From Candidatus Jettenia sp. AMX2 (lineage in GTDB: Bacteria; Planctomycetota; Brocadiia; Brocadiales; Brocadiaceae): a DNA stretch of 64,000 nucleotides. The DNA lies in contig CP129469.1 of NCBI GenBank assembly GCA_030583665.1, positions 868,001 through 932,000 on the forward strand, in the 5' to 3' direction. Of this stretch, positions 35,915-45,547 are shown in pieces. The notes beneath the pieces are model-generated. The model worked only from the letters and a program-made list of their open reading frames with translations, was not told where the DNA came from and ran no database searches. Made by a program: the position numbers and the translations under genes. Position 1 is the first letter of the stretch; every line of letters starts with the position of its first letter.

Positions 35915-36322
35915 TTAGATAAGATAGGAAGAATTGAGTTGATATAATCTAGTGGAATAATATCGATCTGGAGGTAAATGATGGAAGATTTTTGAAGTAA
36001 ACCAGGGAATCTGATTATTCTGACGAAGTGAAAAACATAGGGGTAAATGGTGTTTTAGGGTAAGACTGATATTTTGAGAAACTGATGTATTTACTGATAA
36101 ATAATCGAAAGACAAAATATTCTTTACGTCTCTATGTTCCGTTTCTCCTAATCCATGCCCTCCTAACACATGGTCTCCATTAGTGTGATGGACATGAACA
36201 GTATTATGTTCAAAATGGACTTTATGTTCATGTTCCAAAAGCTCTCCCATTGTTGCATTTGACAGACAAAATGCAAGGGCTACTAACATTAAGTGAAATT
36301 TGATTAGTCTTATTTTTATCAT
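35915..36322 (-). CDS. His-rich exported protein upstream of the metal-efflux genes
   Basis: A 135-residue protein with a hydrophobic signal (residues 8-24) and then a stretch with many histidines (LLEHEHKVHFEHNTVHVHHTNGDHVLGGHGLGETEH). The density of His-x-His pairs indicates binding of Zn, Cu or Ni in the periplasm. The second half is unremarkable and has aromatic residues. Small His-rich proteins are often first in heavy-metal RND operons, which fits its place ahead of tolC and czcA on the same strand. I do not recognise a named family. A sensor or buffer role is inference. Confidence 0.6.
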   Translation of the reverse strand: MIKIRLIKFHLMLVALAFCLSNATMGELLEHEHKVHFEHNTVHVHHTNGDHVLGGHGLGETEHRDVKNILSFDYLSVNTSVSQNISLTLKHHLPLCFSLRQNNQIPWFTSKIFHHLPPDRYYSTRLYQLNSSYLI

Positions 36323-36591
36323 AAAGGATTTGGAGAATAAAGCACTATAAAGATCTATAAATCATACTATGATCATAAATATATTGCAATGTCAACAAAT
36401 TTCTATACAGTACATCTACAGATTGAGTATTAGCCCGACTTTCGCAATTCACGCTCAAAAAAGGTTATTTTTGGGCAAACATTACCCTAAAACCCTTGAT
36501 TTTACAGGAGTCAATTTTCGAAATGGCTTGTAGTGCCGACCTATCATGTGGTATTTGCGCAGTACTATGGGGTACACCACAAAAACACTAT
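36323..36591. other. Gene-free region upstream of the His-rich gene
   Basis: No real gene is seen. This stretch must hold the promoter of the His-rich/tolC genes. AT-rich runs are present, but I cannot identify a single box with confidence. Confidence 0.35.
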
Positions 36592-36638
36592 GATGAGAGT
36601 CTAAATTCTTTTAAAAAAATGTCTAATTATCATTGACA
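36592..36638 (-). repeat. Solo terminus of the IS3 element
   Basis: Read on the minus strand these 47 bases match the left end of the IS3 element at 33313 with few changes (TGTCAATGATAATTAGACAT and on to GACTCTCATC). No transposase gene adjoins it. After it an open frame of about 37 codons (36661-36774, TQQIKKNLEEYIRASKWFNY) may be the tail of another broken gene that I cannot name. Confidence 0.7.
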
Positions 36639-36816
36639 TATTCCGCATAACTGGATTTAGCTTCGCTCTCTGAGAACACAACAAATTAAGAAAAATCTCG
36701 AAGAATATATCAGAGCCAGCAAATGGTTCAATTATCAGCAGTGCGGTGTAAAACGGATACTCACTCTCTCATAAATATACTAAGCCATTGAAAGGAACGA
36801 TGTTATTTTATCCAGC

Positions 36817-37305
36817 TTACTCACCTAACAATCTGCTGATTTCGTTATCAAATTCCCTTTCCGATACGAAACCAATGTGTTTGTTAACCTCTTTACCATT
36901 TTTTCCGTAGATGATTGTGGTAGGGTATGCGCGCAGACCGTATGCCTCCGCAATCCCGGTTACGCTTAGGTAAATAGGATAATTAATTCCTGTTTTTTTT
37001 ACAAAACCAGGAACTACTTTCTCTCCGTTTTCGTCAAATGCGATACCAATAATTTCAACACCCTTCTTCTGATACTTATTATAAAGATTGATGAATCCCG
37101 GAATCTCTTTTCTGCAAGGCGGGCACCAGGTAGCCCATAGATTGACGATAACTACTTTACCTTTGTTTTTTTCTAAAAGCTCTTCCAGTTCTGTAATATT
37201 TATTTTCCTGCTCCCGTCTTCAGCAAAAGAAAGTGTAGGAAGGATTAACAAGGCTAACGACAAGAGGAAGGTTAAGCAGGTAAACCGGATTTTATATTTG
37301 TTCAT
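36817..37305 (-). CDS. TlpA/ResA-like periplasmic thiol-disulfide oxidoreductase
   Basis: From the ATG at 37305 (GGAGC five bases upstream) the protein has 162 residues: a signal peptide or anchor (residues 1-28, TLSFAED at the end) and a thioredoxin domain with active site WCPPC (NLWATWCPPCRKEIP), the cis-Pro in AYPTTIIYG, and the GIAFDE loop. These are typical of TlpA/ResA proteins that keep cytochrome c haem-site cysteines reduced. The frame extends 28 codons upstream to 37389, but that part looks like non-coding sequence. It is encoded alone, near the broken efflux operon. Confidence 0.88.
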   Translation of the reverse strand: MNKYKIRFTCLTFLLSLALLILPTLSFAEDGSRKINITELEELLEKNKGKVVIVNLWATWCPPCRKEIPGFINLYNKYQKKGVEIIGIAFDENGEKVVPGFVKKTGINYPIYLSVTGIAEAYGLRAYPTTIIYGKNGKEVNKHIGFVSEREFDNEISRLLGE

Positions 37306-37389
37306 GATTGCTCCGTTTCCAAGTGGTTGACTATAAAGAAATAAGTCTCCATAGAGAAATAAATTAGGCCTTCGGCGACTAAAAAACAC

Positions 37390-37670
37390 ATTTTCCCTCC
37401 CTTGACGGGAGGGATTAAGGGAGGGTGATCACAGATTATTCCTTTCACCCCCACCTAACCTCCCCCATCAAGGGGGAGGAACTAACAGTTTGAAATTCCT
37501 ATACATATACATAAATTATTTCATTCCTTTTTGCGTTGCGTGGTCTTCTAAGCTAAACTGCAATATTTCATAATAAATATTATAAGTTCATAGTATAGGA
37601 ATTTTCAGTTTATTTAAGCGGTTTTTCCAACAACCTCATAAATCCCCTTTTTTAAAGGGACTTTGAGGAA
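37390..37670. repeat. Dispersed palindromes and a diverged copy of the 102-bp repeat head
   Basis: CCCTCCCTTGACGGGAGGGATTAAGGG at about 37395 forms nested stems with the following CACCCCCACC and CCCCATCAAGGGGG. At 37594-37622 TATAGGAATTTTCAGTTTATTTAAGCGG resembles the head of the 102-bp repeats at 25893 and 26318. No gene is visible. A CCCC(T)nAAAGGG stem near 37645 may terminate clpB transcription. Confidence 0.6.
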
Positions 37671-37679
37671 TTAATTTAT

Positions 37680-40298
37680 TTACACGGCTAGCATTGGCGT
37701 CTGATCTTCCTGGGTAAATATGATATTTCCGTTATTCGTGTCTGCCACAATTTTTGTACCCTCCAGAAATCTTCCTTTCAGAATCTCTGTTGAAAGGGGG
37801 TTTTCAATCAGTTGTTGAATTGTTCGTTTCAATGGTCTGGCGCCGAAGTGCGGGTCGTAACCTTCCTGTACCAGTTTTTCCTTAACCCGGTCGGTTACCA
37901 CGAACTGGAGATTATGCTTCATTAAACGCTTTTGAAGCTCTTTTAATTGGATATCGGCAATTTCCTTTATTCGTTCTAATGGTAAACGATGGAAGATTAT
38001 GGTTTCATCAATACGGTTAAGAAATTCCGGTCTGAATACTTCTTTTAAAGCCTGTTTTATCTGTCTTCTTAATTCCTCTTCATCTCCGGTCTCTGCCAGG
38101 TCTTGTATCCACTGACTACCGATGTTTGAAGTCATTACAATAATGGTATTTTTAAAATCTACCGTTCTGCCATGGCTGTCCGTCAGCCGGCCATCATCAA
38201 AGACCTGCAGAAGTATATTAAATACGTCCCTGTGTGCCTTTTCTATTTCATCAAACAGGATTACGGAATATGGTCTTCTTCTGATAGCCTCGGTTAAACG
38301 ACCGCCTTCTTCATAGCCTACATATCCCGGAGGTGCGCCGATAAGCCGGGCAACAGAATGAGCTTCCATAAATTCAGACATATCAATACGTACCATGGCG
38401 TTTTCGGTATCAAACAGGAAAGCTGCAAGGGCCTTGCTGAGTTCCGTTTTACCAACGCCTGTAGGACCAAGGAACAGGAATACACCCATTGGGCGGTTGG
38501 GGTCCTGAAGCCCTGCACGGGCACGTCTGATGCAATTGGAGATAGACCTGATTGCTTCATCCTGTCCCACGACCCTTTCCATAAGCCGGTCTTCCATCTT
38601 TAAGAGTTTTTCTTTTTCACCCTCCATCATACGGGTTACGGGAATTCCGGTCCATTTTGCGACAACCACGGCTATATCATCGGCATCAACCTCTTCCTTC
38701 AGGAGTAATTTTGTTTTTTGCATCTCCTGCAATTCCTGATTTTTTTCTTTGAGCTTTTGTTCGCATTCTCTGATGATCCCATAACGTATTTCTGCTACTT
38801 TTCCTAAATTTCCTTCCCTTTGTGCAGCCTGCTCTTCATTACGTGCCTGATCTATTTTTGCTTTTAGTTCCTGCAATTCCTTAATAATCTTTTTTTCATT
38901 TTCCCATTGCGCACGGAAAACCCCCGACTCTTCTCTTAAATCCGATAATTGTTTTTCAATTTTTTCCATCCGCTGTTTTGAAGCAGGATCTACTTCTTTT
39001 TTCAGGGCTTCTTTTTCGATCTCCAGCTGCATGATTTTGCGTTCGATTTCGTCCAGTTCGCTGGGCATGCTATCCATTTCAATTCTCAGTTTTGAAGCTG
39101 CCTCATCAATCAGATCAATGGCCTTATCTGGTAAAAATCTGTCAGAAATATACCGGTGGGAAAGGGTTGCTGCGGCAACAATTGCTGAATCTTTAATGCG
39201 TACTCCATGGTGGACTTCGTACCGTTCCTTCAGTCCTCTCAGGATAGCAATGGTGTCCTCTCCTGAAGGTTCACCAACATAGACAGGCTGAAACCGTCTT
39301 TCGAGAGCAGCGTCTTTTTCAATATGCTTTCTGTATTCATCAAGGGTGGTAGCTCCGATACAGCGTAATTCGCCACGGGCTAACGCTGGCTTTAATAAAT
39401 TCGATGCATCAACAGCACCTTCTGCTGCTCCGGCTCCCACAACGGTATGCAGCTCATCAATAAAGAGTATGATCTGGCCTTCTTTTTCTGTTACCTCTTT
39501 AATAACCGCTTTCAGACGGTCTTCAAATTCACCCCGGTATTTTGTACCGGCAATCAGTGATCCCATATCCAGAGCCATTACGCGTTTGTTTTTCAGTCCT
39601 TCAGGCACATCGCCGTTAACAATACGCTGGGCTAAGCCTTCAACAATAGCCGTCTTTCCGACACCTGGTTCACCGATCAGTACCGGATTATTTTTTGTTC
39701 TGCGGGATAAGACCTGTATAACCCTTCGTATTTCATCGTCACGGCCAATAACAGGATCCAGTTTCCCCTTTCTGGCCAATTCAATTAAATCTTTACTATA
39801 TCGTTCAAGGGCCTGGTATTTTTCTTCAGGGTTTTGGTCGGTGACCCTTTGGCTGCCTCTGATCTCCTTCATTGCCTGATAAAGATTCTCTTTTTTGACG
39901 CCTGATTCCTGCAATATCCTGCCGGCACCCGTATTTTTTTGGATGGCCAGTGCCAATAACAGATGTTCCGTACTGAGATATTCATCCTTAAGCTTACTGG
40001 CTTCCTCCCAGGCTATATTAAAAGTGTCCCGGAGTTCTGCACTAACATATGCCTGTCCGGGTGCTCCTGTTCCGGTAACCTGCGGTAATTTATTTACAGC
40101 ATCTACTGTTTTCTTAAAAATGGCATCTGTATTAACGCCTAATTTCTTCAATAGTGGAGAAACAATACCTTGTTCCTGTGTTAACAAGACCTCCAATAAG
40201 TGGACAGTTACTATTTGTTGTTGCCTTTTTGATTCAGCCAGCTCCTGTGCCTCCTGAACTGCTTCCTGTGCTTTAATAGTAAATTTATCGAATCTCAT
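37680..40298 (-). CDS. clpB: ClpB disaggregase chaperone
   Basis: An 872-residue AAA+ hexamer that pulls polypeptides out of aggregates together with DnaK. Domains in order: N-domain (1-145), first nucleotide-binding domain with [14 protein letters not shown] and [19 protein letters not shown], long coiled-coil middle domain (about 400-530), and second NBD with [15 protein letters not shown] and [13 protein letters not shown]. The middle domain separates it from ClpA/ClpC. It overlaps the stop of dapB by four bases (ATGA), an uncommon operon partner. No CIRCE-like inverted repeat was noticed upstream. Confidence 0.96.
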   Translation of the reverse strand: MRFDKFTIKAQEAVQEAQELAESKRQQQIVTVHLLEVLLTQEQGIVSPLLKKLGVNTDAIFKKTVDAVNKLPQVTGTGAPGQAYVSAELRDTFNIAWEEASKLKDEYLSTEHLLLALAIQKNTGAGRILQESGVKKENLYQAMKEIRGSQRVTDQNPEEKYQALERYSKDLIELARKGKLDPVIGRDDEIRRVIQVLSRRTKNNPVLIGEPGVGKTAIVEGLAQRIVNGDVPEGLKNKRVMALDMGSLIAGTKYRGEFEDRLKAVIKEVTEKEGQIILFIDELHTVVGAGAAEGAVDASNLLKPALARGELRCIGATTLDEYRKHIEKDAALERRFQPVYVGEPSGEDTIAILRGLKERYEVHHGVRIKDSAIVAAATLSHRYISDRFLPDKAIDLIDEAASKLRIEMDSMPSELDEIERKIMQLEIEKEALKKEVDPASKQRMEKIEKQLSDLREESGVFRAQWENEKKIIKELQELKAKIDQARNEEQAAQREGNLGKVAEIRYGIIRECEQKLKEKNQELQEMQKTKLLLKEEVDADDIAVVVAKWTGIPVTRMMEGEKEKLLKMEDRLMERVVGQDEAIRSISNCIRRARAGLQDPNRPMGVFLFLGPTGVGKTELSKALAAFLFDTENAMVRIDMSEFMEAHSVARLIGAPPGYVGYEEGGRLTEAIRRRPYSVILFDEIEKAHRDVFNILLQVFDDGRLTDSHGRTVDFKNTIIVMTSNIGSQWIQDLAETGDEEELRRQIKQALKEVFRPEFLNRIDETIIFHRLPLERIKEIADIQLKELQKRLMKHNLQFVVTDRVKEKLVQEGYDPHFGARPLKRTIQQLIENPLSTEILKGRFLEGTKIVADTNNGNIIFTQEDQTPMLAV

Positions 40299-41092
40299 AA
40301 TCTCACCTGTAAAACATCTGACATTGAATATATCCCCGGAGGTTTATGCGCCAGAAACTTTGCCGCACGTATAGCGCCACGTACAAAGGTGTCTCTTGTG
40401 TGTGCTTTATGGGTAATTTCTATGCGTTCCCCTAAACCACCAAAAATAACCGTATGATCCCCAATGACATCCCCGCTTCGGATCGCATGTATTCCTATCT
40501 GGTCTATGGGACGTTCCCCGGAAATGCCATGACGGCCGTAAATAACATCCCCATCCGCTTTTCTGTCAGTTGCATCACAAATTCTTTCTGCAAGCCGCAA
40601 AGCAGTTCCGCTTGGCGCATCTTTCTTAAACCTGTGATGTGTTTCAATGATTTCTATATCAAAATCCTTGCCTAACATCTTTGCGGTTTTTGCCACAAGA
40701 TCAAACAGGATATTTACGCCTATACTCATATTGGGAGAGACCAAACAAGGTATAAATTTTGAGGCCTGTTGTATTTTTTCGTACTGTTGTGCATTCAGTC
40801 CCGTTGTGCCGGCAACAAGAGCTATCTTCTTTTTTGCGCACAATTCTGCAATAGTAACGGTAGACTCCGGCGATGTAAAGTCTATGAGGACATCGGTGTT
40901 TGTGTCCAGTGACGTGGTAATTTTGACACCGGTTTCTCCACATCCGGCAGTTATGCCTGCATCCTTCCCTATCGAAGGATGATCCGCTTTCTCTAAAGCT
41001 GCAACTAATCTGAATTCAGGGTCTGTAAGGATAAGAGCCGCAATTCTTGTTCCCATCCTGCCACAGGCGCCGTGTATTGCAATGTTAATCAT
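40295..41092 (-). CDS. dapB: 4-hydroxy-tetrahydrodipicolinate reductase
   Basis: A 265-residue NAD(P)H enzyme of lysine and diaminopimelate synthesis. The N-terminal Rossmann motif [11 protein letters not shown] is at residues 7-17. The catalytic His/Lys region is [20 protein letters not shown], and [11 protein letters not shown] is family-typical. Length is normal. It lies 13 bases behind the rhomboid gene and overlaps clpB. Confidence 0.95.
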   Translation of the reverse strand: MINIAIHGACGRMGTRIAALILTDPEFRLVAALEKADHPSIGKDAGITAGCGETGVKITTSLDTNTDVLIDFTSPESTVTIAELCAKKKIALVAGTTGLNAQQYEKIQQASKFIPCLVSPNMSIGVNILFDLVAKTAKMLGKDFDIEIIETHHRFKKDAPSGTALRLAERICDATDRKADGDVIYGRHGISGERPIDQIGIHAIRSGDVIGDHTVIFGGLGERIEITHKAHTRDTFVRGAIRAAKFLAHKPPGIYSMSDVLQVRL

Positions 41093-41105
41093 AGACGTAT
41101 TTGGT

Positions 41106-41996
41106 TTATTTCCGGTTTTTTTTATATCTTTTACTTGCGTTTTTGAGGAAATTCCTTTCCTTCCACGTCAGGTTCTGCAAACCTTCACGGTTTACTTTCT
41201 CGAGTATCTTATCTACTTTTTCGCGCAATTCCTGTTCTTTCATGAATTCTTTCTCATGGTGGTAAATCTGCCATTTCATAAGGGACTTTTCCACACGGTA
41301 TGAATACCGAACAAACAAGAACCCGAAAAGAAGTCCGCTCAAATGTGCAATATATGCAATGGTGTCATTTTTCGGCGTTATACACTGAAAGATGGTAATG
41401 CCGGTAAAGATCATGACGAGATACATTGCTTTGATCGGGAAGAAATAGAAAACAACCGTGCTGTTGGGAAAATGCATTCCAAAGACCACCATAATGGCCA
41501 GGATAGCAGCTGATGCTCCGACAATGGGGGACTGTGGTGTAAACAGGCTGCTGCATAGGCCGGCAAAGATACCTGCCGTGAGATACAGTGTTAAGAAGCG
41601 GCGCGAACCCAGTATCCGCTCAATTTCTCCTCCGAACATCCAGAGTGCAATTACATTGAATATTAAATGCCATGGGTCTGTTGTGCTGTGCAGGAACATA
41701 TAGGTGAAAAACTGCCACAACCACAGTTGTCCTAATGCATGTGGAGGATAAAGCCAAAATAATTTTGTAAATTTGTCAAATTCCGGGAAAAACCCGTATT
41801 GCTCAGGAAAATGCTGAAGGTGTTCAGGTTGCTCATTTGGTAAAAGCGGGAGAGATTGTGGCGGCCACGGTGTGCTTACCGATGAGAATAGTAATTGAAA
41901 CATAAACACACTGACGTTCACGATGATTAAGATGGTCACGATTTGTGTCCACTTACTTCCAAGATTTATTCCAAAAGTGAGCTTGTTATTATTCAT
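41106..41996 (-). CDS. Rhomboid-family intramembrane serine protease
   Basis: A 296-residue membrane protein. First helix at about residues 17-36, then a loop with a Pro-rich stretch, and the rhomboid core of about six helices: FTYMFLHST and FNVIALWMFGGEIERILGSRRF, then the serine motif GASAA (catalytic Ser) and IAHLSGLLFGFLF (catalytic His). Both members of the dyad are present. The usual GxSG is GASA here, as in many bacterial members. C-terminal about 80 residues are basic and helical. Substrates are unknown. It is the first gene of a short minus-strand operon. Confidence 0.88.
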   Translation of the reverse strand: MNNNKLTFGINLGSKWTQIVTILIIVNVSVFMFQLLFSSVSTPWPPQSLPLLPNEQPEHLQHFPEQYGFFPEFDKFTKLFWLYPPHALGQLWLWQFFTYMFLHSTTDPWHLIFNVIALWMFGGEIERILGSRRFLTLYLTAGIFAGLCSSLFTPQSPIVGASAAILAIMVVFGMHFPNSTVVFYFFPIKAMYLVMIFTGITIFQCITPKNDTIAYIAHLSGLLFGFLFVRYSYRVEKSLMKWQIYHHEKEFMKEQELREKVDKILEKVNREGLQNLTWKERNFLKNASKRYKKNRK

Positions 41997-42207
41997 TCTT
42001 TAACCTTTTGTGTCAAGAAAGGCGGGAGGCATTGGCCTGGATTGGCAGAAAATACCTTACTCCACAGAGAGCAGTTACTTTGCTTCTGCACCGGCCGGAA
42101 ATCCCAATCTTTGAAGAGGATGTTCAAAAATTCCTGATTATTAAAAAATTTCTATAAATTATAGTAACCCATTTTCAATAAAAGTCAAGGATGTTATATG
42201 GTCAGTT

Positions 42208-43800
42208 TCATTTGGTGCTGAGTTTTCTGAAAACAAGTATTCCACCAACAAAAAATATGATATTTGCCCCCCAGATGGCAGGTATTACAGGCAGTAATGT
42301 ATCCTTTGATAGAGTAATTCCTGTTATCGCCAGCGGATAATACAAGAACAGTATGATCATGAAACTTATACCAAATCCGACCATAATGTGTTTACTACGG
42401 ATTCTGATACCAAGTGGGATGCCAATAAGAGTAAAGATAAAGGCGGAGACTCCTTGTGATAATCTTCTGTGTATGGAAATAACATAATTCCGTAAGGAAT
42501 TTTCCTTATTTTTGATATTTAAACCATATTCAAGGGCGGTAATTTCCTTTTGCAAATCATTCCGATGCACTTCGATTCCGGAGATAGATTGAGAGAGGGA
42601 AGCGATTCTGCCTGCTTCTTCATTTTTTATCTTCTCTGCAGTTGTTATTTTCTGATTAAGGTCATGAATTCTTTGCCTTTCTTTTTCAAGCGTTTCTTGT
42701 ATTTGTTTGACTTTTTTATCCCTGTCTTCACTTAAAGACGGGCTTATGATTTTTTGTCTTTTGAGTTGTATCAGGTTTTGAGTTGAAACCAGGATATAGT
42801 TCTTTGCAAGTTGAATTTCATTTTGAAATCCATCAATCTTAGACTTCTGGAGTGTCAGGGTTTCGTTCGCCTGCTTTAATTCCATAAGGAGCATTCTGTA
42901 CCTTTTTGAAACATTATTAAACTCTTCGCGACAAGCAGCTAGCTCTTTGGTTAAGGCATCCCTGTCCTTTTTGGGATTAAATGAATTTCTTTTATTTTTT
43001 ATCATATTTTTAAGTCCTATGGCTTCCTTATAGAGCTGGGGTATTGTCAAATATTTTTCTGAAAAATCCCTCCCCTTTTCGCTCAATGAAATCTCGAAGA
43101 CGGTTTCTCTGAATGCACCCAAACGGGGGGTCCCTTCAAATTTTCTGTAATCAGGTTGTATAAATTCCCCACGATGTAAGGTAAAGAACATCTTACCTTC
43201 CGGTTCATCCATTGTGATGTATCCCTCTTCTGCAAGGATAACGTTTGTTACATAATCCTCTACATATTCAATGATTACAATATCTTTATTCATACCATTC
43301 TCTACATTTCCAATATAAATTTGGTAGGGGTGAAGACTGAACTTTTTTTGAAAACTGGTGAGGCGGCTGGCTAAAACAGTATTTATAGCACGTTCCTGCA
43401 ATAATTTAACCCGGTAAATGGAGCGGGGTAAAATCTCCGAACAAAGGGCTAATGTTATGGCACTAAAAACTATTCCTATGAATAAAACGGGCATAGTTAT
43501 CGTATTTATCTTAATGCCGCTTGTCTGGATTGCGAGGATTTCTGAATCTGCACTCATTCTTCCATAACTAATCGTGGTAGCAGCAAGGAGGGCGGATGGT
43601 ATAGAATAAGGAAGGGCCTGAATGAAAAGATGAAGAACGAGTTCCCTCAGGGCAATAATATCAATCCCTTTATGCAGCAGTTGGAGGGTTAATCCCAGAA
43701 ATATCATTAATTCAAAACAGACGAGGGATGGTACAAATGTTCTGAACCATTCTTTGACAATGTACCATTGTAATGTTTTATGACGAAAAAAATAAGGCAT
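42208..43800 (-). CDS. LptF/LptG-family permease with large coiled-coil insertion
   Basis: A 530-residue membrane protein. Residues about 15-110 hold three helices of the YjgP/YjgQ type (KEWFRTFVPSLVCFELMIFLG; SILPRS-like ALCSEILPRS), residues about 120-240 a periplasmic jelly-roll, and the last 110 residues three helices with HRRLSQGVSAFIFTLIGIPLGIR, a family hallmark. These proteins extract lipopolysaccharide from the inner membrane with LptB. Ordinary members have about 360 residues. Here an insertion at about 245-420 is a long coiled coil rich in Lys, Gln and Glu. Only one member is present instead of an F/G pair. It follows ppcA by one base. Confidence 0.85.
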   Translation of the reverse strand: MPYFFRHKTLQWYIVKEWFRTFVPSLVCFELMIFLGLTLQLLHKGIDIIALRELVLHLFIQALPYSIPSALLAATTISYGRMSADSEILAIQTSGIKINTITMPVLFIGIVFSAITLALCSEILPRSIYRVKLLQERAINTVLASRLTSFQKKFSLHPYQIYIGNVENGMNKDIVIIEYVEDYVTNVILAEEGYITMDEPEGKMFFTLHRGEFIQPDYRKFEGTPRLGAFRETVFEISLSEKGRDFSEKYLTIPQLYKEAIGLKNMIKNKRNSFNPKKDRDALTKELAACREEFNNVSKRYRMLLMELKQANETLTLQKSKIDGFQNEIQLAKNYILVSTQNLIQLKRQKIISPSLSEDRDKKVKQIQETLEKERQRIHDLNQKITTAEKIKNEEAGRIASLSQSISGIEVHRNDLQKEITALEYGLNIKNKENSLRNYVISIHRRLSQGVSAFIFTLIGIPLGIRIRSKHIMVGFGISFMIILFLYYPLAITGITLSKDTLLPVIPAIWGANIIFFVGGILVFRKLSTK

Positions 43801-43801
43801 T

Positions 43802-45283
43802 TTACCCTAAAAATCTTCTGATTTTTCCTGCGGCAATGATCTCCTCGGTAATCCCCGCTTCTTTTTTTGAAAGAAGGGATTGGATAATCCTTGCGGTATA
43901 TTCGCTGTGAAGTATGTTCTCTGTATATTTTACCATGCCAAGTACTTTTTCAATATCCTTTGCGATTTTTGGAGAAATAAGTTTTATTACATCTTTATTA
44001 TAGTACGATGCAGCAAGGGATATGTCATCAAAAAACGACGGATATGTATGTTTCAGGAACAAGAGGTCTTTTTCTGTGAGGCAATGTAATCCCAGAATTT
44101 CTGCCGGCAATCCTATTGAATATAATGATGCACAGAAAGAAATTACTCGTGGCAAGGTAATTCCTTCCATATTTCTTGAGTAGCCGAAAAGTCCAATGTG
44201 GAGTTTCCGCATCCTGCGCCGCGGAATTAACCTGGCTATTTCGTTAATAAGGGGGGCAAGTTCTTTGATTTGTTCCCTGTATGCTGATGCCAGCCTTTCA
44301 ATAATATCAAGGGCCTTTTCTTCATCGATAGGGGTAGGTGCCATCCTCTTGTTCGTGTTAATTCTCTCAATGGCATTTCTTGCCAGCTCTTCATCGTAGT
44401 CATATTTAAACGCCGATTGAATAGTAAAGGTCTGGACACTTGGATACTCTTTCAGACATTCTTCAACGGTAAGTGGTGTCAGATTACCACGGAAAGGATT
44501 GCCCCCCAATCCAAGGATTGGATAAATCGGGATGCCAATTCTTTCCTGCAGTGCATGTAATCTTTGCAATGTAATTTTTACTACCAGTATGGCCGGGACC
44601 ATACCATAGTTCAGTGCAGGGTCAGAGCGGCCAATAAATACCCTCTGGTAAGGGAAATGTTTGTCTTTCAGATAGTTTTCCACCATGGTATCGGCAGAGA
44701 GCATATAAGGTATATCCTCAAACAATGGGATAACATCAATGGACTCTGGTTTAAACTCGCCAATCCATTCCTTTATATTAATGTCATTTTCAAAACATTT
44801 TTTATGCTGCTTGCCAACTACAAAATGGCGATAATAATAGTACACCCGGTTTAAGGATTCCGTATTTGTAGTCATCGGCAGGATAACCTCAAAAATCGGA
44901 GGGATATTATCGTCTCCGTAAAACATACTTGCAGTGTCATATGAACGCGGTGCACTCTCGAGGGTTTCCAAAAGGATTTTTGCCTCACTTTTTTCTACCA
45001 TCGGGTTAGGCACTCGTAAAGTAATAAAGACATCCTTTCCGATTCTGTGGTCTTTAAAAAAGTTGTCATACCTGGTCAGCAATTTCTTGATGACGAACTC
45101 ATCAACCTCCTTTCCCTCGCAGTCCCACATTTGTTCATCACACAAGAGATGAGAGAATACGTAATATGCCTCTTTTATCTCGTCTTCGCCACTAAACGGT
45201 GTCCCTTCTGTAAAGAATGGCATCGTCACGTTGTCGGGATGTTGTGTGCTCATTGTTCTTGGTATTTTTCTCATATCTGCCAT
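43802..45283 (-). CDS. ppcA: Phosphoenolpyruvate carboxylase, archaeal type
   Basis: A 493-residue enzyme that adds bicarbonate to PEP to give oxaloacetate. It matches the short archaeal-type PEPC (PpcA), not the 900-residue bacterial form: STQHPDN at residue 13, FEVILPMTT, FIGRSDPALNYG, GLGGNPFRG, and RRRMRKLHIGLFGYSRN. This type is rare among bacteria (for example Clostridium and Leuconostoc). It would feed oxaloacetate into biosynthesis. It is probably the first gene of an operon with the LptF/G-like gene, since only one base separates them. Confidence 0.93.
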   Translation of the reverse strand: MADMRKIPRTMSTQHPDNVTMPFFTEGTPFSGEDEIKEAYYVFSHLLCDEQMWDCEGKEVDEFVIKKLLTRYDNFFKDHRIGKDVFITLRVPNPMVEKSEAKILLETLESAPRSYDTASMFYGDDNIPPIFEVILPMTTNTESLNRVYYYYRHFVVGKQHKKCFENDINIKEWIGEFKPESIDVIPLFEDIPYMLSADTMVENYLKDKHFPYQRVFIGRSDPALNYGMVPAILVVKITLQRLHALQERIGIPIYPILGLGGNPFRGNLTPLTVEECLKEYPSVQTFTIQSAFKYDYDEELARNAIERINTNKRMAPTPIDEEKALDIIERLASAYREQIKELAPLINEIARLIPRRRMRKLHIGLFGYSRNMEGITLPRVISFCASLYSIGLPAEILGLHCLTEKDLLFLKHTYPSFFDDISLAASYYNKDVIKLISPKIAKDIEKVLGMVKYTENILHSEYTARIIQSLLSKKEAGITEEIIAAGKIRRFLG

Positions 45284-45547
45284 GTATTAAAATATTATTA
45301 ATATTTATAATGTTAATGTTAAGGAATTTCTATCCTTGCAGGGGCAATTTATGGATTGCCTCGCATACACAATAAAAAGCGCCGAAAGCTTAATGTAACG
45401 TTCACGTTCAGGAATTTCAAACTGTCAAAAGTTGAGATGCTTCACTCCGTTTAGCATGACAGCAAAGTTATTTTGAGTGAAGCGAAAAATCTAATTTAAA
45501 AACTATAAACTCCTTATTATACAAAAAAATACTCTGTTTTCATTAAA

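Noticed and set aside
36817-37389. Longer start for the TlpA-like protein
   Set aside because: The extra 28 residues precede a proper signal peptide with its own ribosome site at 37305.
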